Origin: Eublepharis macularius
Taxonomy: Eukaryota; Chordata; Lepidosauria; Squamata; Eublepharidae
NCBI RefSeq assembly: GCF_028583425.1
Contig: NC_072800.1
Coordinates: 12,475,001 to 12,539,000, forward strand
Length of the DNA stretch: 64,000 bases
Direction of reading: 5' to 3'
Both the position numbers and the translations under genes were made by a program. The notes beneath the pieces were generated by a model that ran no database searches, had not been told where the DNA came from, and was given only the letters and a program-made list of their open reading frames with translations. This document shows positions 23,276-32,239 of the stretch, piece after piece; positions within the stretch are counted from its first letter, which is position 1, and every line of letters begins with the position of its first letter.

Positions 23276-24248
23276 GGGGTGCACAGTTTGGTCCAGAATT
23301 TGGATTAAAATACCAAATTTTTGCTAATTTGGTAAAATCAGGGTATTCCAAATCAAAAAGTAGGTATTCTAAATTTTTACCGAAACTTCAGTAAAAATTC
23401 CGCCATTGTTTTCTATGGAAAAACACCCTGGGGAATGCCTCGTGCTTCTGGATGGTGTTTGTGGTGCAGCTGGATGGTGTTTGTGGTGTTTCCCCACTAG
23501 CTGAACCCAATGCCTGGCTGCTGTGAATGGCATTGGTTTTGCTGGGCTAAGCTGCAACAGTGTGCTTGCTTCAGTTTGGTTTGGGGGGGATGGATGTGAT
23601 TCTCTGATGTGATGTTGGTGCCCTTACTTCACTTTGGTTCTGGGGAGTCCATTCTCTTGCTTCAGTTTGCTTCTGTTGGGCTAAGTTGCAATAGTGTCCC
23701 TTGCTGCAGTTTGGTTTGGGGGGGAACAGATGTGATTCTCGCATGTGTTGTTGGTCCCCTTGCTTCACTTTGGTTCTGGGGGGATTCCATTCCCCTGTTT
23801 CAATCTGGTTCTGTCCGGCTTTCTCTGGGTTGAGCTCAGCTTGCATTTGGGAGTGTGCCTAGACCATGGCAGCCTTGCCCCAGTGTGTTTCTGCAGTGGG
23901 AATCAGCTTTTTTCCCCCTCATATGAAACAATGGAGCAGGTGGGAGCACCAACTTAGGGGCCTCTTAAAATTAGCCCCCAGGGTCCAATCTCCATGAAAT
24001 TTGGGAGACTTTAGAGGACAGTCCGGAGTAGGTTTCCTCCAAATTTGGTGAAGTTTGGTTGAAAAACGACCTGCCCCCATTCCACCGGATGTCCTCGAGT
24101 GATTTTCCCACAGAAAACAGTGGCCGAATTTCCAGAATAGCCAAACTGAATTACAGAATCAACTCTGAATTCAGGAAATTCTGATTTTTTCCTCAGATTT
24201 GGTAAAAAAATGGGATTTACCAAACTGTTTTTTTTATGCATACCCCTA
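23276..24248. mobile_element. TAGGGGTGCAC-ended element with internal tandem repeat
   Basis: The left end is TAGGGGTGCACAG and the right end TGCATACCCCTA. The flanks TTTGTGGG and CTTGTGTG agree at 6 of 8 positions, which is compatible with a worn 8-bp duplication. The interior holds two units of about 135 bp (about 23543-23675 and 23676-23815), each starting GGGCTAAG and containing TTCACTTTGGTTCTGG. Confidence 0.6.
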
Positions 24249-25216
24249 CTTGTGTGTTTGCGCTACTGAAGGTTAGGTGGTCAGGGGCAGGTTGGCCATT
24301 ACAGGGAAATTTCTCGGTGGGTCACTGCCCTGGAAGGCAGCTGGCAGCCAAACCCCCGAAACTGTACCAGTGCCTCAGGGCCACTGGGCTCAGACCTTTT
24401 ATAGGCAATCAGAGTGAGCTCACGAATTGGGTCTTCCTGTGCTGCTGCCATTTCATGGGACGAGGGCGAGCAGATGTCCATTGTTGCTGCCACTGAGTTT
24501 AATAGCCTCTGATAGAGACCGTTCAGCTGGGTTTGTTCCAAAACCTTTTTCACTTCCCAGTCTACTCCTGTAGGTGGCCTTGCCTACTTGCTGTGCTTTG
24601 GCCCTTCTCAGAACATGGGTACCCTGTAGAGACCTCAAACAGGGAGGAAAGAGGGCTGTCACTCACCCAGGTTTTCCTCTTCATTTCAGGCTGCTCTTGC
24701 ACCTGAAGTCTGGAAGCATGTGCAGTTTTCAACGGGCAGTAGATCTGCACAACCCTCCTTCTCTCTTTCTCTCTCTGAATCCAGACAGGAGGGAGCCCAA
24801 TGCTTCTCACCTCCCCTGACCATTGAAAATCCTTGCAACCCTCACCTGCCCTGCATCACCTCTCTGAATCTGACGGCTGTGTTGCCATGGGGACTGGCTC
24901 GGGAGGCATCCACCCCTTCCTCTCATGACAGCAAACTGGCCAGCCACAGCCCCTGTGGGGCCCCATGGTTGGTATTCAGATGAGGTAACAAACCTGCTCT
25001 CAGATCCACAGCCTCCCCACATCGATGGCATTCCTTTCCCCACGGGGTGTGGCCCTATTGCCCAGCTCACCATGTCGCCAGTGTTGGGCAGAATCTGGAC
25101 ATGGATGCCTGGCTATAACAGCACCTAAATCTTCTTTCTGGCATTTACCTGAAGGCCACACAAGCTATCCAAAAACATACTGGGAAGGGAAAATAGGGTC
25201 ATCTATTACATAACAC

Positions 25217-25431
25217 GCCCTGACCTGGATAGCCCAGGTGAGCCTGATCTCGTCAGGTCTTGGAAGCTAAACAGGGTCAGCCTTGGTTAGTAACTGGATG
25301 GGAGACCTTCAGCGAAGAGCAGGGCTGCAGAGGCAGGCAATGGCAAGCCACCTCTGATAGTCTCTTGTCAGGAAAACTTTGCTAGGGGTCACCATAAGTC
25401 AGCTATGACTTGAAGGCGCCCCTCCCCACAC
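25217..25431 (+). mobile_element. 5S rRNA-derived SINE, best copy
   Basis: The head resembles 5S rRNA from the first helix onward: CCTGATCTCGTCAGGTCTTG, then GAAGCTAAACAGGGTCAGCC, then GGATGGGAGACC, which are the internal promoter boxes. A non-5S body (GGCAATGGCAAGCCACCTCT) follows. A perfect 12-bp duplication ATTACATAACAC flanks it (25205-25216 and 25432-25443). It matches the 5S-Sauria type of SINE; it is not a functional 5S gene. Confidence 0.9.
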
Positions 25432-26008
25432 ATTACATAACACAGTATGAGATCATACAGGGTGATAAGGATGTGGGTAAAGGTGATATCAATGCTGGAA
25501 TCAGTTACTGGAGAGATAACTTTATACCCTTCTATTATAATCTCACCACTTACGGGCCTACCAGATATGCAAGCATCTCCAGATTTCCAATGGACAGGAC
25601 CAGCCAGGGACAATGAAAACAAACCCTTGCTCCAACGAAGTTTCTATATCAATCTTCTCTAAGGTCACATACCACCAATATAAGAACCATGGTAAGTTTA
25701 TGACGCAGTTATTGCGGCCATTCCTCCCACACATAAGAAAATACACACCGTTTTGATAAACGGGTCTATAGTTAACCCTAGACTAGGACAATTAACTATT
25801 TTTACAATTTACTTCTATGTACGTGCACAATACCAAAGGATTTGTATCCGTTCTTTTTTAGTAACAGAACAACTGAAATACACAGTTTGTCTGATGACTG
25901 GAATTTAGGTACACAGGTAAAAGTGTGCAGTTAACAACGCATTAATCATATACATTAACATACTTTTAACTTGTAAGCATAGAAGTATACACATACTATG
26001 ACAGCTAT

Positions 26009-26270
26009 TAGGGCTTTTTTTCAGCTGGAACGTGGTGGAACAGAGTTCCGGAACCTCTTGAAAATGGTCACATGGCCAGTGGCTCCGCCCCCTGATCGCC
26101 AGACAGAGGGGAGTTTAGATTGCCCTCTGCGCTGCTGAGCAGTGTGGAGGGTAATCTAAACTCCCCTCTGTCTGGAGATCAGGGGGCGGGGCCACCAGCC
26201 ATGTGACCATTTTCGCTGAGGGCAACCCACTGAGTTCCACCACCTCTTTTCCCAGAAAAAAAAAGCCCTG
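26009..26270 (+). mobile_element. hAT-type fold-back MITE, copy 3
   Basis: It has the same ends as the copy at 1542, with a C to T change in the first base. The flanks are ACAGCTAT and ACAGCTAC, an 8-bp duplication with one mismatch. Internal arms span about 26061-26213. Confidence 0.9.
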
Positions 26271-26279
26271 ACAGCTACC

Positions 26280-28720
26280 ATAACCTTGACTTCAATTTCT
26301 TTAAATGTCAGTCAAAACACCAATTAGCAATACTTGGTTATGTTTGCCTCACTCAGTACTTTAAAAATAAAATATTTGCAGATAAACATTTTCATGCTTC
26401 TTATTAAACTTTTATAGCCCTATTATAAGAATATTATCTCTTGGAGTATCCGGTGTTGAACAGCAATGCCTAAGATGCAGGTTTCTTCTTAAATAGGGGA
26501 TGGAGCCTAAAATTTAATACTAGCACATGCACATATTAAACACACATTAATGCACATTTTATTTTATTGCAAGTTTACCCCCACTTTCCGACTCAAAATT
26601 GTCTCTTAAAAGAGGTTACAGCATTTTAAAATAAAGTTATCAGCTAAAATGTAACAAAATATATGTTTTAAAGATGGTTCTGATCAATGTACAAGTGTAA
26701 TGCTAACTTACTCTGTTGCAAGTGCATAGTACCACTTCCCAATAAAAAGATTACTGCAATGTTCAGTTTCTTATTTCTTTAGGTCCTGTGTTTTTCACTT
26801 TGTCTAACAGCTTGCAATTTCCTTTCCCCCTACCTTTTCCCCTTTTCAACAATTTAACTAAATCAATTTTTAATGTAACCTCTTGAAACATGGGAATTGC
26901 CTTCCTTAAGCAGAGCCTGAGATCAGAGTATAGTCTTCATAACTGCCCTGGAACTTCAGGTTTTGGAAAAATGAAAAACCCTACAGAAAGTAAAGGAGAC
27001 ACAATTTGACTTTCGACAAGACTCAGACACTCAATATTCAATTAGTAGTAATTCTTAATATGTTGGATCCTACCAGTTTTTCCACAGGCACAAGAGGGTG
27101 GAGAAGCCCTGCTGAATTTCCAAAAGGCTATGCCAGGAATTACGGGATCTACATGGACAAAAGCCACACTGGACAGTACTGCAGTGGAGGGAAAAGTTCA
27201 ACATCATTCCTTCAAGCTTTCTGATGGCACAGAGGTCTAGTCTAACTTTCTCTCATTTTAAAAGATTTGGAAGCAATAGCTCAGGCTTGTAAACAGGTGT
27301 TTCCTTAGCAAGCAGGAACTGCCTCCAGACAACCTGGCAGAAAAACTTTACCAAGTTGAGTTTGTCTTCTTCTTGTCCGAAAGAGATTAACAAACGTGGC
27401 AGGTGGACAAATTCCAGGACTGCATGAACTATTACTGTAATGGCCCCAATTTACCTTGGTCGCTACCTCAAAGATTTTGTTTTGTACTCTGATTTAAGTA
27501 GTATAAGCCATATGGCTAAGCAATGAGCCTTGAGGAATTCTGCTTAGCCTTGTCCTTCCATGAAAAGATGGCAAGAGAAGTTTCATGATTCTACAGCAAG
27601 AGAAGTTTCATGATTCTTACAGTAGAAAGAGTTCTAAGTTCTGCACCCAGATAGCATATCTCTCTGTAACCCAGGCGATACACATCTCTGTACTTGTTCA
27701 TGAAAAAGTAGGAAGTATAAAATTAAAATCTTTGATTTGCTCAATGAGAAAAGAATAGCACTCACTCTGAATTCATATTCTGAAATTCAATTCTTTTTTT
27801 TTTTGCAGTTGTTATGATCTATACATCCTTGCCTAGAAGGATGCATTGTTGGAATCAATGGGACTTAAATTCTCAACACACCTGCTTAGGAGCTGCTGAA
27901 AGTTTCAAGGGGCTACACAAGTCAGGATAAAGCCCTAAGAACCTTCTTTAATAGAAAACTGCACACGCACTTTTAAAGACAGTTCTATTTGCCCCAATGA
28001 AACTACTCTGGGGACCACTGATACACATTTCATTATTTTAACAGGCTGTACTCTAGAATATTCCACCACATAGTCCTTTGTAAAGGGAGGCACACACAAA
28101 CACCCCCACACACACTCAAGTTTTTCACGGAAAGAACCACCATGTAACTGTGTTTGTCCATGGCCCAATTTCCTCGTCTTAAAGACACAGCTACAAAGTC
28201 CGTAAGAGAGAGAGACTCAGAGAGACAAGCCTTCATTAAGTTATAAAGGTCAAGCAAGGCTGACGTGGATATTGCAGACCTCCTCTGAGAAGCTGAACTC
28301 TGCAAGTTCCCTGCACCACACCTGATTCGGTTCCCTGCACCAGAACCTGATTTTCTTTGGGATATGACAAAGTTCCTCCTCTGTGGCAGTTTCAAATACT
28401 TCTAGACATGTCCCTTTTATATACAACTTAACTGAAGAACCAGCCCCAAGATAAGAAGCATTTCAAGTGCGCAATCCAAAACATGGAAAGTGAAGACAGC
28501 TGTTATCTTCCAAAAGGATGAAACTATAGATACCTAAAAACCTAATTCATGTTTGCATGTATCCCACTTTCTATAATACTTTATGTTGTTTGGCAACTCA
28601 GCATCATAGAGAAGGCCACAATTTGAAGAGCTGAGAAGGTGAGCCTCACATTAGATGGTTCTCTCCCATTGACAGAAATGTGAGAAAGCTTTCAGATTTG
28701 AAACTGGAAGAAACTAGAAC
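26280..28720. other. ERP44 intron 1, near-promoter unique stretch
   Basis: AT-rich sequence with no coding match and no recognised mobile element, other than the short tandem duplication at 27571 and a T-run at 27790. Confidence 0.5.
27571..27622. repeat. Tandem duplication of about 26 bp
   Basis: GCAAGAGAAGTTTCATGATT is repeated twice in direct order with one small indel between the units. Confidence 0.85.
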
Positions 28721-28721
28721 A

Positions 28722-28930
28722 GCAGGATTTGAGTCTAGTGGCATTTTAGAGACTAACAGGATTTTCAGGGTGTAATCTTTCGTGAGTCAAAACTCCCTTC
28801 TTCAGATACAAGGAGAGAGATGATATATCTGAAGAAAGGAGTTTCGACTCTTGAAAGATTACACCCCGAAAAAATCTTGTTGGCCTCTAAGGTGCCAGTA
28901 GACTCGGATCCCGTGTTCAATTGCAGGCCA
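28722..28930. repeat. Fold-back retroposon relative with inverted halves
   Basis: The left half (TCTAGTGGCATTTTAGAGAC to CTTCTTCAGATA) is mirrored in the right half (ATATCTGAAGAAAGGAG to AAGGTGCCAGTAGACTC). This is the same fold-back layout in a different subfamily. Confidence 0.65.
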
Positions 28931-29035
28931 ACAAGGCTATCCACCAAAACTATCTGGGAGGAATTGTGTGTGTGTGATGTGCTGTTAAGTCACCTCCGAC
29001 TATGGTGACCCCATGAAGAAAAGATCTCCAAAACG

Positions 29036-29266
29036 TCCTATCCTTAACAGACTTGCTCAGATCCTGCATCTTTGTCTGACACCCTTGCCAATTGGAAACC
29101 ATTGTTTCCCCATCTCCTGTCCTGACAGTAGCCTCTTGCCCAGAGTACAAGTTGCGCATCGGAACAATCAGATGTTGCGGCACCCCCATTTCTTTTAAGA
29201 CTCTCCATCTATTTTCATGATCCACACGGTCACAAGCTTTGCCGTGATCTACAAAACACGGTATCT
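29036..29266 (-). pseudogene. Bov-B/RTE reverse transcriptase fragment
   Basis: The minus strand encodes FVDHGKACDRVDHENRW, then LKEMGVPQHL, then RNLYSGQEATVRTGDGE, which is diagnostic of RTE-clade Bov-B elements. It is 5' and 3' truncated and sits directly on the left shoulder of the CpG island. Confidence 0.85.
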
Positions 29267-29732
29267 GAGAGGAACCGAGTCCGCCTCCGATCTGATCTCC
29301 ACCCTGCAGGGGTGTGAACTGCTTTACCCAGAACGTGTCAGAGGGAACACGAGGACGAGCGCCCCACACCCTCAAAGCACACATCCCCGAAAGCACCACA
29401 CAGACACGCGTCTCCCGTCCACGCGTCTCCTTCAGGGCGGAGAGGGGGGTCGAGGGAGAAGCTGCCCGGCCTCTGGCCCGGGGCGGGAAGGCAACGGGGC
29501 TCTCTGGAGGATGCCCGGCCCCCGGCTACCCATTCCAGGTCCCAGCCGCGGCAGCCTATCAGGCGGAGCCACACCAGCGAGGCGGCCGCCCCACCCGGCT
29601 CGCTTTCTGCCGCGCCGCCTTCAGCCTCCGCGAGCGGCGTGGGGGGAGCCCCAAGCAGGCCGGCTCCGTCCGCCACACACGGGCCCGCCGCCCGCCCGCC
29701 CGCCGCCCCTCGCCTCAGCCCCCTCAGCTCAC

Positions 29733-29783
29733 CAGGAGGAGGAGGAGGCGGCCGGCCTCGGGGAAGATGGCGGCGGCTCTCAT
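29733..29783 (-). CDS. ERP44: ERP44 coding exon 1 (signal peptide)
   Basis: This exon encodes the first 17 residues of ERP44, a thioredoxin-fold protein that retains and retrieves client proteins between the ER and Golgi. The peptide MRAAAIFPEAGRLLLLL is a short charged start followed by a leucine core, as expected for a signal peptide. It ends in phase 0 at a GTGAGC donor (plus-strand gctcac at 29727-29732) and joins the exon at 5258-5330, which begins GTA TCC TGG. The joined N-terminus resembles the human one (leucine run, then V-x-W) and is two residues shorter before that point. It lies inside the CpG island, and an antisense gene (INVS) starts a few hundred bases away. The sequence of this exon alone would be too short to call; identity rests on the linked exons. 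Confidence 0.88.
29764..29774 (-). promoter_or_regulatory. YY1 motif within ERP44 codons
   Basis: Plus-strand AAGATGGCGGC, read GCCGCCATCTT on the minus strand, is the classic downstream YY1 motif in the same orientation as ERP44 transcription. A second ATGGCGG lies at 29782-29788 over the start codon. The motif also encodes residues Ala-Ala-Ile-Phe of the signal peptide. Confidence 0.6.
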
Positions 29784-29968
29784 GGCGGAGGTCTGAGGCG
29801 CTGAGGGGGGCGGGCGGGCGGGCGGGCGGCGGCGGCTTCCCGGTCTCCTCGCTCCGCCGGCCTCCGAGGCGACTGCAGCGCGGCGGGCGAGCTCCACCGA
29901 CGGGAGAGGGAGGAGCCCGGCCTCGCTCGCACCCCGACCGACCGCCCCCTGGCCGAGGCACAGACGCA

Positions 29969-29980
29969 CACTTCCGGGTT
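29969..29980 (-). promoter_or_regulatory. ETS-family motif
   Basis: Plus-strand CACTTCCGGGTT, which reads CCGGAAGTG on the minus strand, the consensus for GABPA/ELK-type ETS factors. It lies about 190 bp upstream of the ERP44 start codon, where a transcription start would be expected. Motif match only. Confidence 0.6.
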
Positions 29981-30008
29981 CCAGAGCGCCTGTCTGGCGG
30001 TGAGGCGT

Positions 30009-30024
30009 GCCGGGAAATGTAGTT
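30009..30024 (-). promoter_or_regulatory. ZNF143/THAP11-type motif 1
   Basis: GCCGGGAAATGTAGTT on the plus strand; its reverse complement AACTACATTTCCCGGC fits the ACTAC...CCC promoter motif bound by ZNF143 and THAP11. It lies between the two divergent start regions. Confidence 0.6.
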
Positions 30025-30179
30025 TTTAACCGGTGAGATGGGGCTCTGTCTTCTCCTCCCCCCTTTACGCCTGGCAGTCAGACGAGCGACCTCTCCGGCC
30101 ACAAGGGGAATAGCAGCCCTGCGCGGGCTGCGGAAGGCCGGCGAGATCCCGGGACGGCAGCAGAGGCCAGCGCCTGGAG

Positions 30180-30194
30180 TTCCCACAATGCACC
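30180..30194 (+). promoter_or_regulatory. ZNF143/THAP11-type motif 2
   Basis: TTCCCACAATGCACC closely matches the ZNF143 site core (CCCANAATGCA). It sits at the probable start of INVS exon 1, in the opposite orientation to motif 1, and contains an ATG that opens an upstream reading frame. Confidence 0.65.
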
Positions 30195-30250
30195 GGGGGA
30201 GGCGCCCTGGTTGCCCGAAGTGGGAGAGAAGCGGTGGCGGCTCCGCTGAG
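30185..30250 (+). other. INVS: INVS exon 1 (5' UTR), start approximate
   Basis: The first exon of INVS is expected to be noncoding and to start in the CpG island opposite ERP44. A plausible donor, CTGAG|GTAAAT, lies at 30250/30251. The transcription start cannot be seen; the ZNF143-like motif at 30180 suggests a start near or above it. An ATG at 30188 opens a frame that stays open to the donor (21 codons). After splicing to exon 2 it would read one more codon and stop. The boundary is an inference from position and donor quality. Confidence 0.5.
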
Positions 30251-30454
30251 GTAAATGGGACGGGAGGGCGCGAAGGGAGCGGGGACGGGACGAGACGGGG
30301 GTTCTGCGCTCCGCCTTCTCCCTTCGGGACTCCTGCGGCGCTGTGGCGGCTGCCAGCCTCAGCGCCTGAAGCTGGGGAGTCCCGTTATTCCGGAGACGCA
30401 GCGAGGCTCGCCCACCTTCCGAGGAACTTTTGGCGGGGTCTCTCCCCTGGTGGG

Positions 30455-30836
30455 GTGGCGGTTAGAGTGTCAGGCCAGGATCTGGGTTCAAATCCCCGCT
30501 CTGCTGGGAAAGCGCGCTGCGCCTGGGCTCCCGGGACAAACCTACCTCACAGGATCGAAAAGAGTCCAGTAGCACCTTTAAGACTAACCAACTTTACTGT
30601 AGCGTAAGCTTTCGAGATGCGTGCATCTGACGAAGAGAACTGTGACTCTCGAAAGCTTATGCTACAGTAAAGTTGGTTAGTCTTAAAGGTGCTATTGGAC
30701 TCTTTTCTGTTTTGCTACTACAGACTAACGGCTAAGTCCTCTGGATCTACCTCACAGGGTTGTCGTTGTGCTGAGGATGAAGTATTGGAAGCTCCTATTA
30801 GGAACAAAAGCAGGGTGGATATATTGGAATAAATAA
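30455..30836 (+). mobile_element. tRNA-derived SINE, split by a fold-back retroposon
   Basis: The head has a tRNA-like B box (GGGTTCAAATCCCCGCT at 30484-30500) and the body has CTACCTCACAGGGTTGT, a conserved SINE block in squamates. The tail reads GGAATAAATAA. The fold-back element at 30554-30746 splits it. Confidence 0.75.
30554..30746 (+). mobile_element. Fold-back retroposon, copy 2 (inside a SINE)
   Basis: It has the same architecture as the element at 19349. The flanking duplication CTACCTCACAGG is perfect (30542-30553 and 30747-30758). The target is the conserved body of a tRNA-derived SINE, so removing the insert restores a continuous SINE. It lies about 300 bp inside INVS intron 1. 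Confidence 0.9.
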
Positions 30837-31043
30837 GATCCGGAGGAGTTAGCCGTGTTCGTCTGTAGTTGCGAAATTGTAAAGCATCCAATAGCGCCTT
30901 TAAGACTAACCAACTTTATTGTACCGTAAGCTACAATATAATACATAAGCTTCGTCATCTGACGAAGAGAGCTGTGGTTCTCGAAAGCTTATGCTACAAT
31001 AAAGTTGGTTAGTCTTAAAGGCGCTCCTGGACTCTTTATTATT
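30837..31043 (+). mobile_element. Fold-back retroposon, copy 3
   Basis: A third copy sits 90 bp after the second. Its 13-bp duplication TTGGAATAAATAA is perfect (30824-30836 and 31044-31056). It keeps more of the left arm, including an inverted copy of the end motif (GGAGTTAGCCGTGTTCGTC). Confidence 0.9.
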
Positions 31044-31299
31044 TTGGAATAAATAAATCACCGTTCACAACAACCTTGTGAGAGGCTGAAAGGTTTGACT
31101 TGGCTGAGGACGTACACAGCACACAACAGGTGGCTTAGGAGAGTGGCCTGGCACACCTTGTGAGGGGGCTGGCCGTACCACGAAGCAAAATGAGGCCACA
31201 GATTTGGGGTGCCTGGTGGTTGCTGTCTGAATGCTATTCGTTTATTTTTAATTACGAGGGTAGTGACGGCATTACTTCACTGCATGTTGTAGATGTCTT

Positions 31300-31516
31300 G
31301 GTGGTGGAGAGTGCCCCCAAGTCATAGCTGACTTATGGCCACCCTTAGTGGGGTTTTCATGGCAAGAGACTTAACAGAGCTGGTTTGCCATTGCCTGCCT
31401 CTGCAACCCTGGTCTTCGTTGGATGTGTCCCATCCAGGTACTAACCAAGGCCGGCCCTGCTTAGCATCTGAGATCTGATGAGAGCAGATTCACTTGGGCT
31501 ATCCAGGTCAGGGCTG
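31300..31516 (-). mobile_element. 5S rRNA-derived SINE, minus strand
   Basis: The reverse complement shows the 5S head (AGATCTCAGATGCTAAGCAGG) and the shared body. Flanks TAGATGTCTT and TAGGTGACTT match at 8 of 10 positions. It lies about 250 bp beyond the fold-back retroposon at 30837. Confidence 0.82.
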
Positions 31517-31567
31517 TAGGTGACTTATGTATTTTTTTAAATATACATGTGTATATTTAAGTTTTAA

Positions 31568-31690
31568 GTGGGTAGCCATGTTGGTCTGCAATAGAGTAGC
31601 AGGTTTTGAGTCCAGTGACACCTTAGAGACCAACAAGATTTTCAGTGTCTAGAGTCAGGGCTCCTTTCTTCAGATACCACATGTATATGT
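31568..31690. repeat. Fold-back retroposon fragment
   Basis: GTAGCCATGTTGGTCTGCAA, GACACCTTAGAGACCAACAA and CTTTCTTCAGATACC are shared with the copy at 28722. Confidence 0.6.
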
Positions 31691-31744
31691 ATGTACATTT
31701 GTACCATCAAGAAATGCATAAAAGACCTAGATTAATCCAGCTCA

Positions 31745-32233
31745 GTGATAAATGCTCAGAGAGTATGCTTCACCCAGTTCTTTGGCATTCTCCTATCTCC
31801 AACCATCCCAGCCTACATTAAATATCTTACAATCCCCCACTGTTGTAGATCCTTCATGCTTGCATGCCTGAATGCTGCCCCCTCAGCAGTTCTATATGGG
31901 AGATACTGTAACTTGCCTTATTCAGATAGACTTTGCCGTTGTGACCTGAAAAAGGTTGATCCCCTGTCCCATGTAATATTGGAAGGCCCTTATTTTAACT
32001 TTTATCGCGACTTGTGGATTGCCCCTAAACTACCTGCCACTGTATCGAAAGATAATATACTGCCCTATCTGCTGGTGGATAGAGATCCAAGGACTACACT
32101 GGCTTTGGCCAAGAACCTCTCAATCATATTTTTCCTTAAAGAAATAAGACTCCTTATTCGCTGCTCAAGATCACTGGATCAAAGGAGCTTGAAAGGAAAG
32201 GAAAGGAAAAAAGTGTACTATATGTATATTTAA
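31745..32233 (+). pseudogene. LINE C-terminal domain fragment
   Basis: An open frame of about 160 codons reads ACLNAAPSAVLYGRY, then RLCRCDLKKVDPLSHVILEG, like the zinc-binding C-terminal region after reverse transcriptase in some LINEs (RLCxC...SHVLLxCPxY). The final Cys of that motif is Gly here. The LINE clade was not assigned. An ATG is present but upstream coding sequence is missing. Confidence 0.6.
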
Positions 32234-32239
32234 GGACAG

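Larger units (their letters stand above)
29290..30545. promoter_or_regulatory. CpG-island bidirectional promoter of ERP44 and INVS
   Basis: Base composition changes sharply from AT-rich intron to GC-rich, CpG-dense sequence over about 1.25 kb, then back. The ERP44 start codon (29781-29783, minus) and the proposed INVS exon 1 (plus, ending 30250) point away from each other with only about 400 bp between them, so one nucleosome-free promoter probably serves both. No TATA box is apparent, which fits a housekeeping CpG promoter. ZNF143/THAP11-like, ETS and YY1 motifs lie inside. Long reading frames in this stretch are products of GC bias. Confidence 0.9.

Noticed and set aside
25217-25340. Functional 5S rRNA gene
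   Set aside because: Only part of the 5S sequence is kept, with substitutions, and it continues into a SINE body with a target duplication.
29338-30186. Long minus-strand reading frame (282 codons) across the CpG island
   Set aside because: GC bias removes stop codons; the frame crosses the ERP44 start region in another frame and has low-complexity Ala/Gly/Pro/Arg content.
30038-30607. Plus-strand frame of 189 codons after the promoter
   Set aside because: It runs through the proposed exon-1 donor into SINE sequence. Only its first part could be an upstream ORF.
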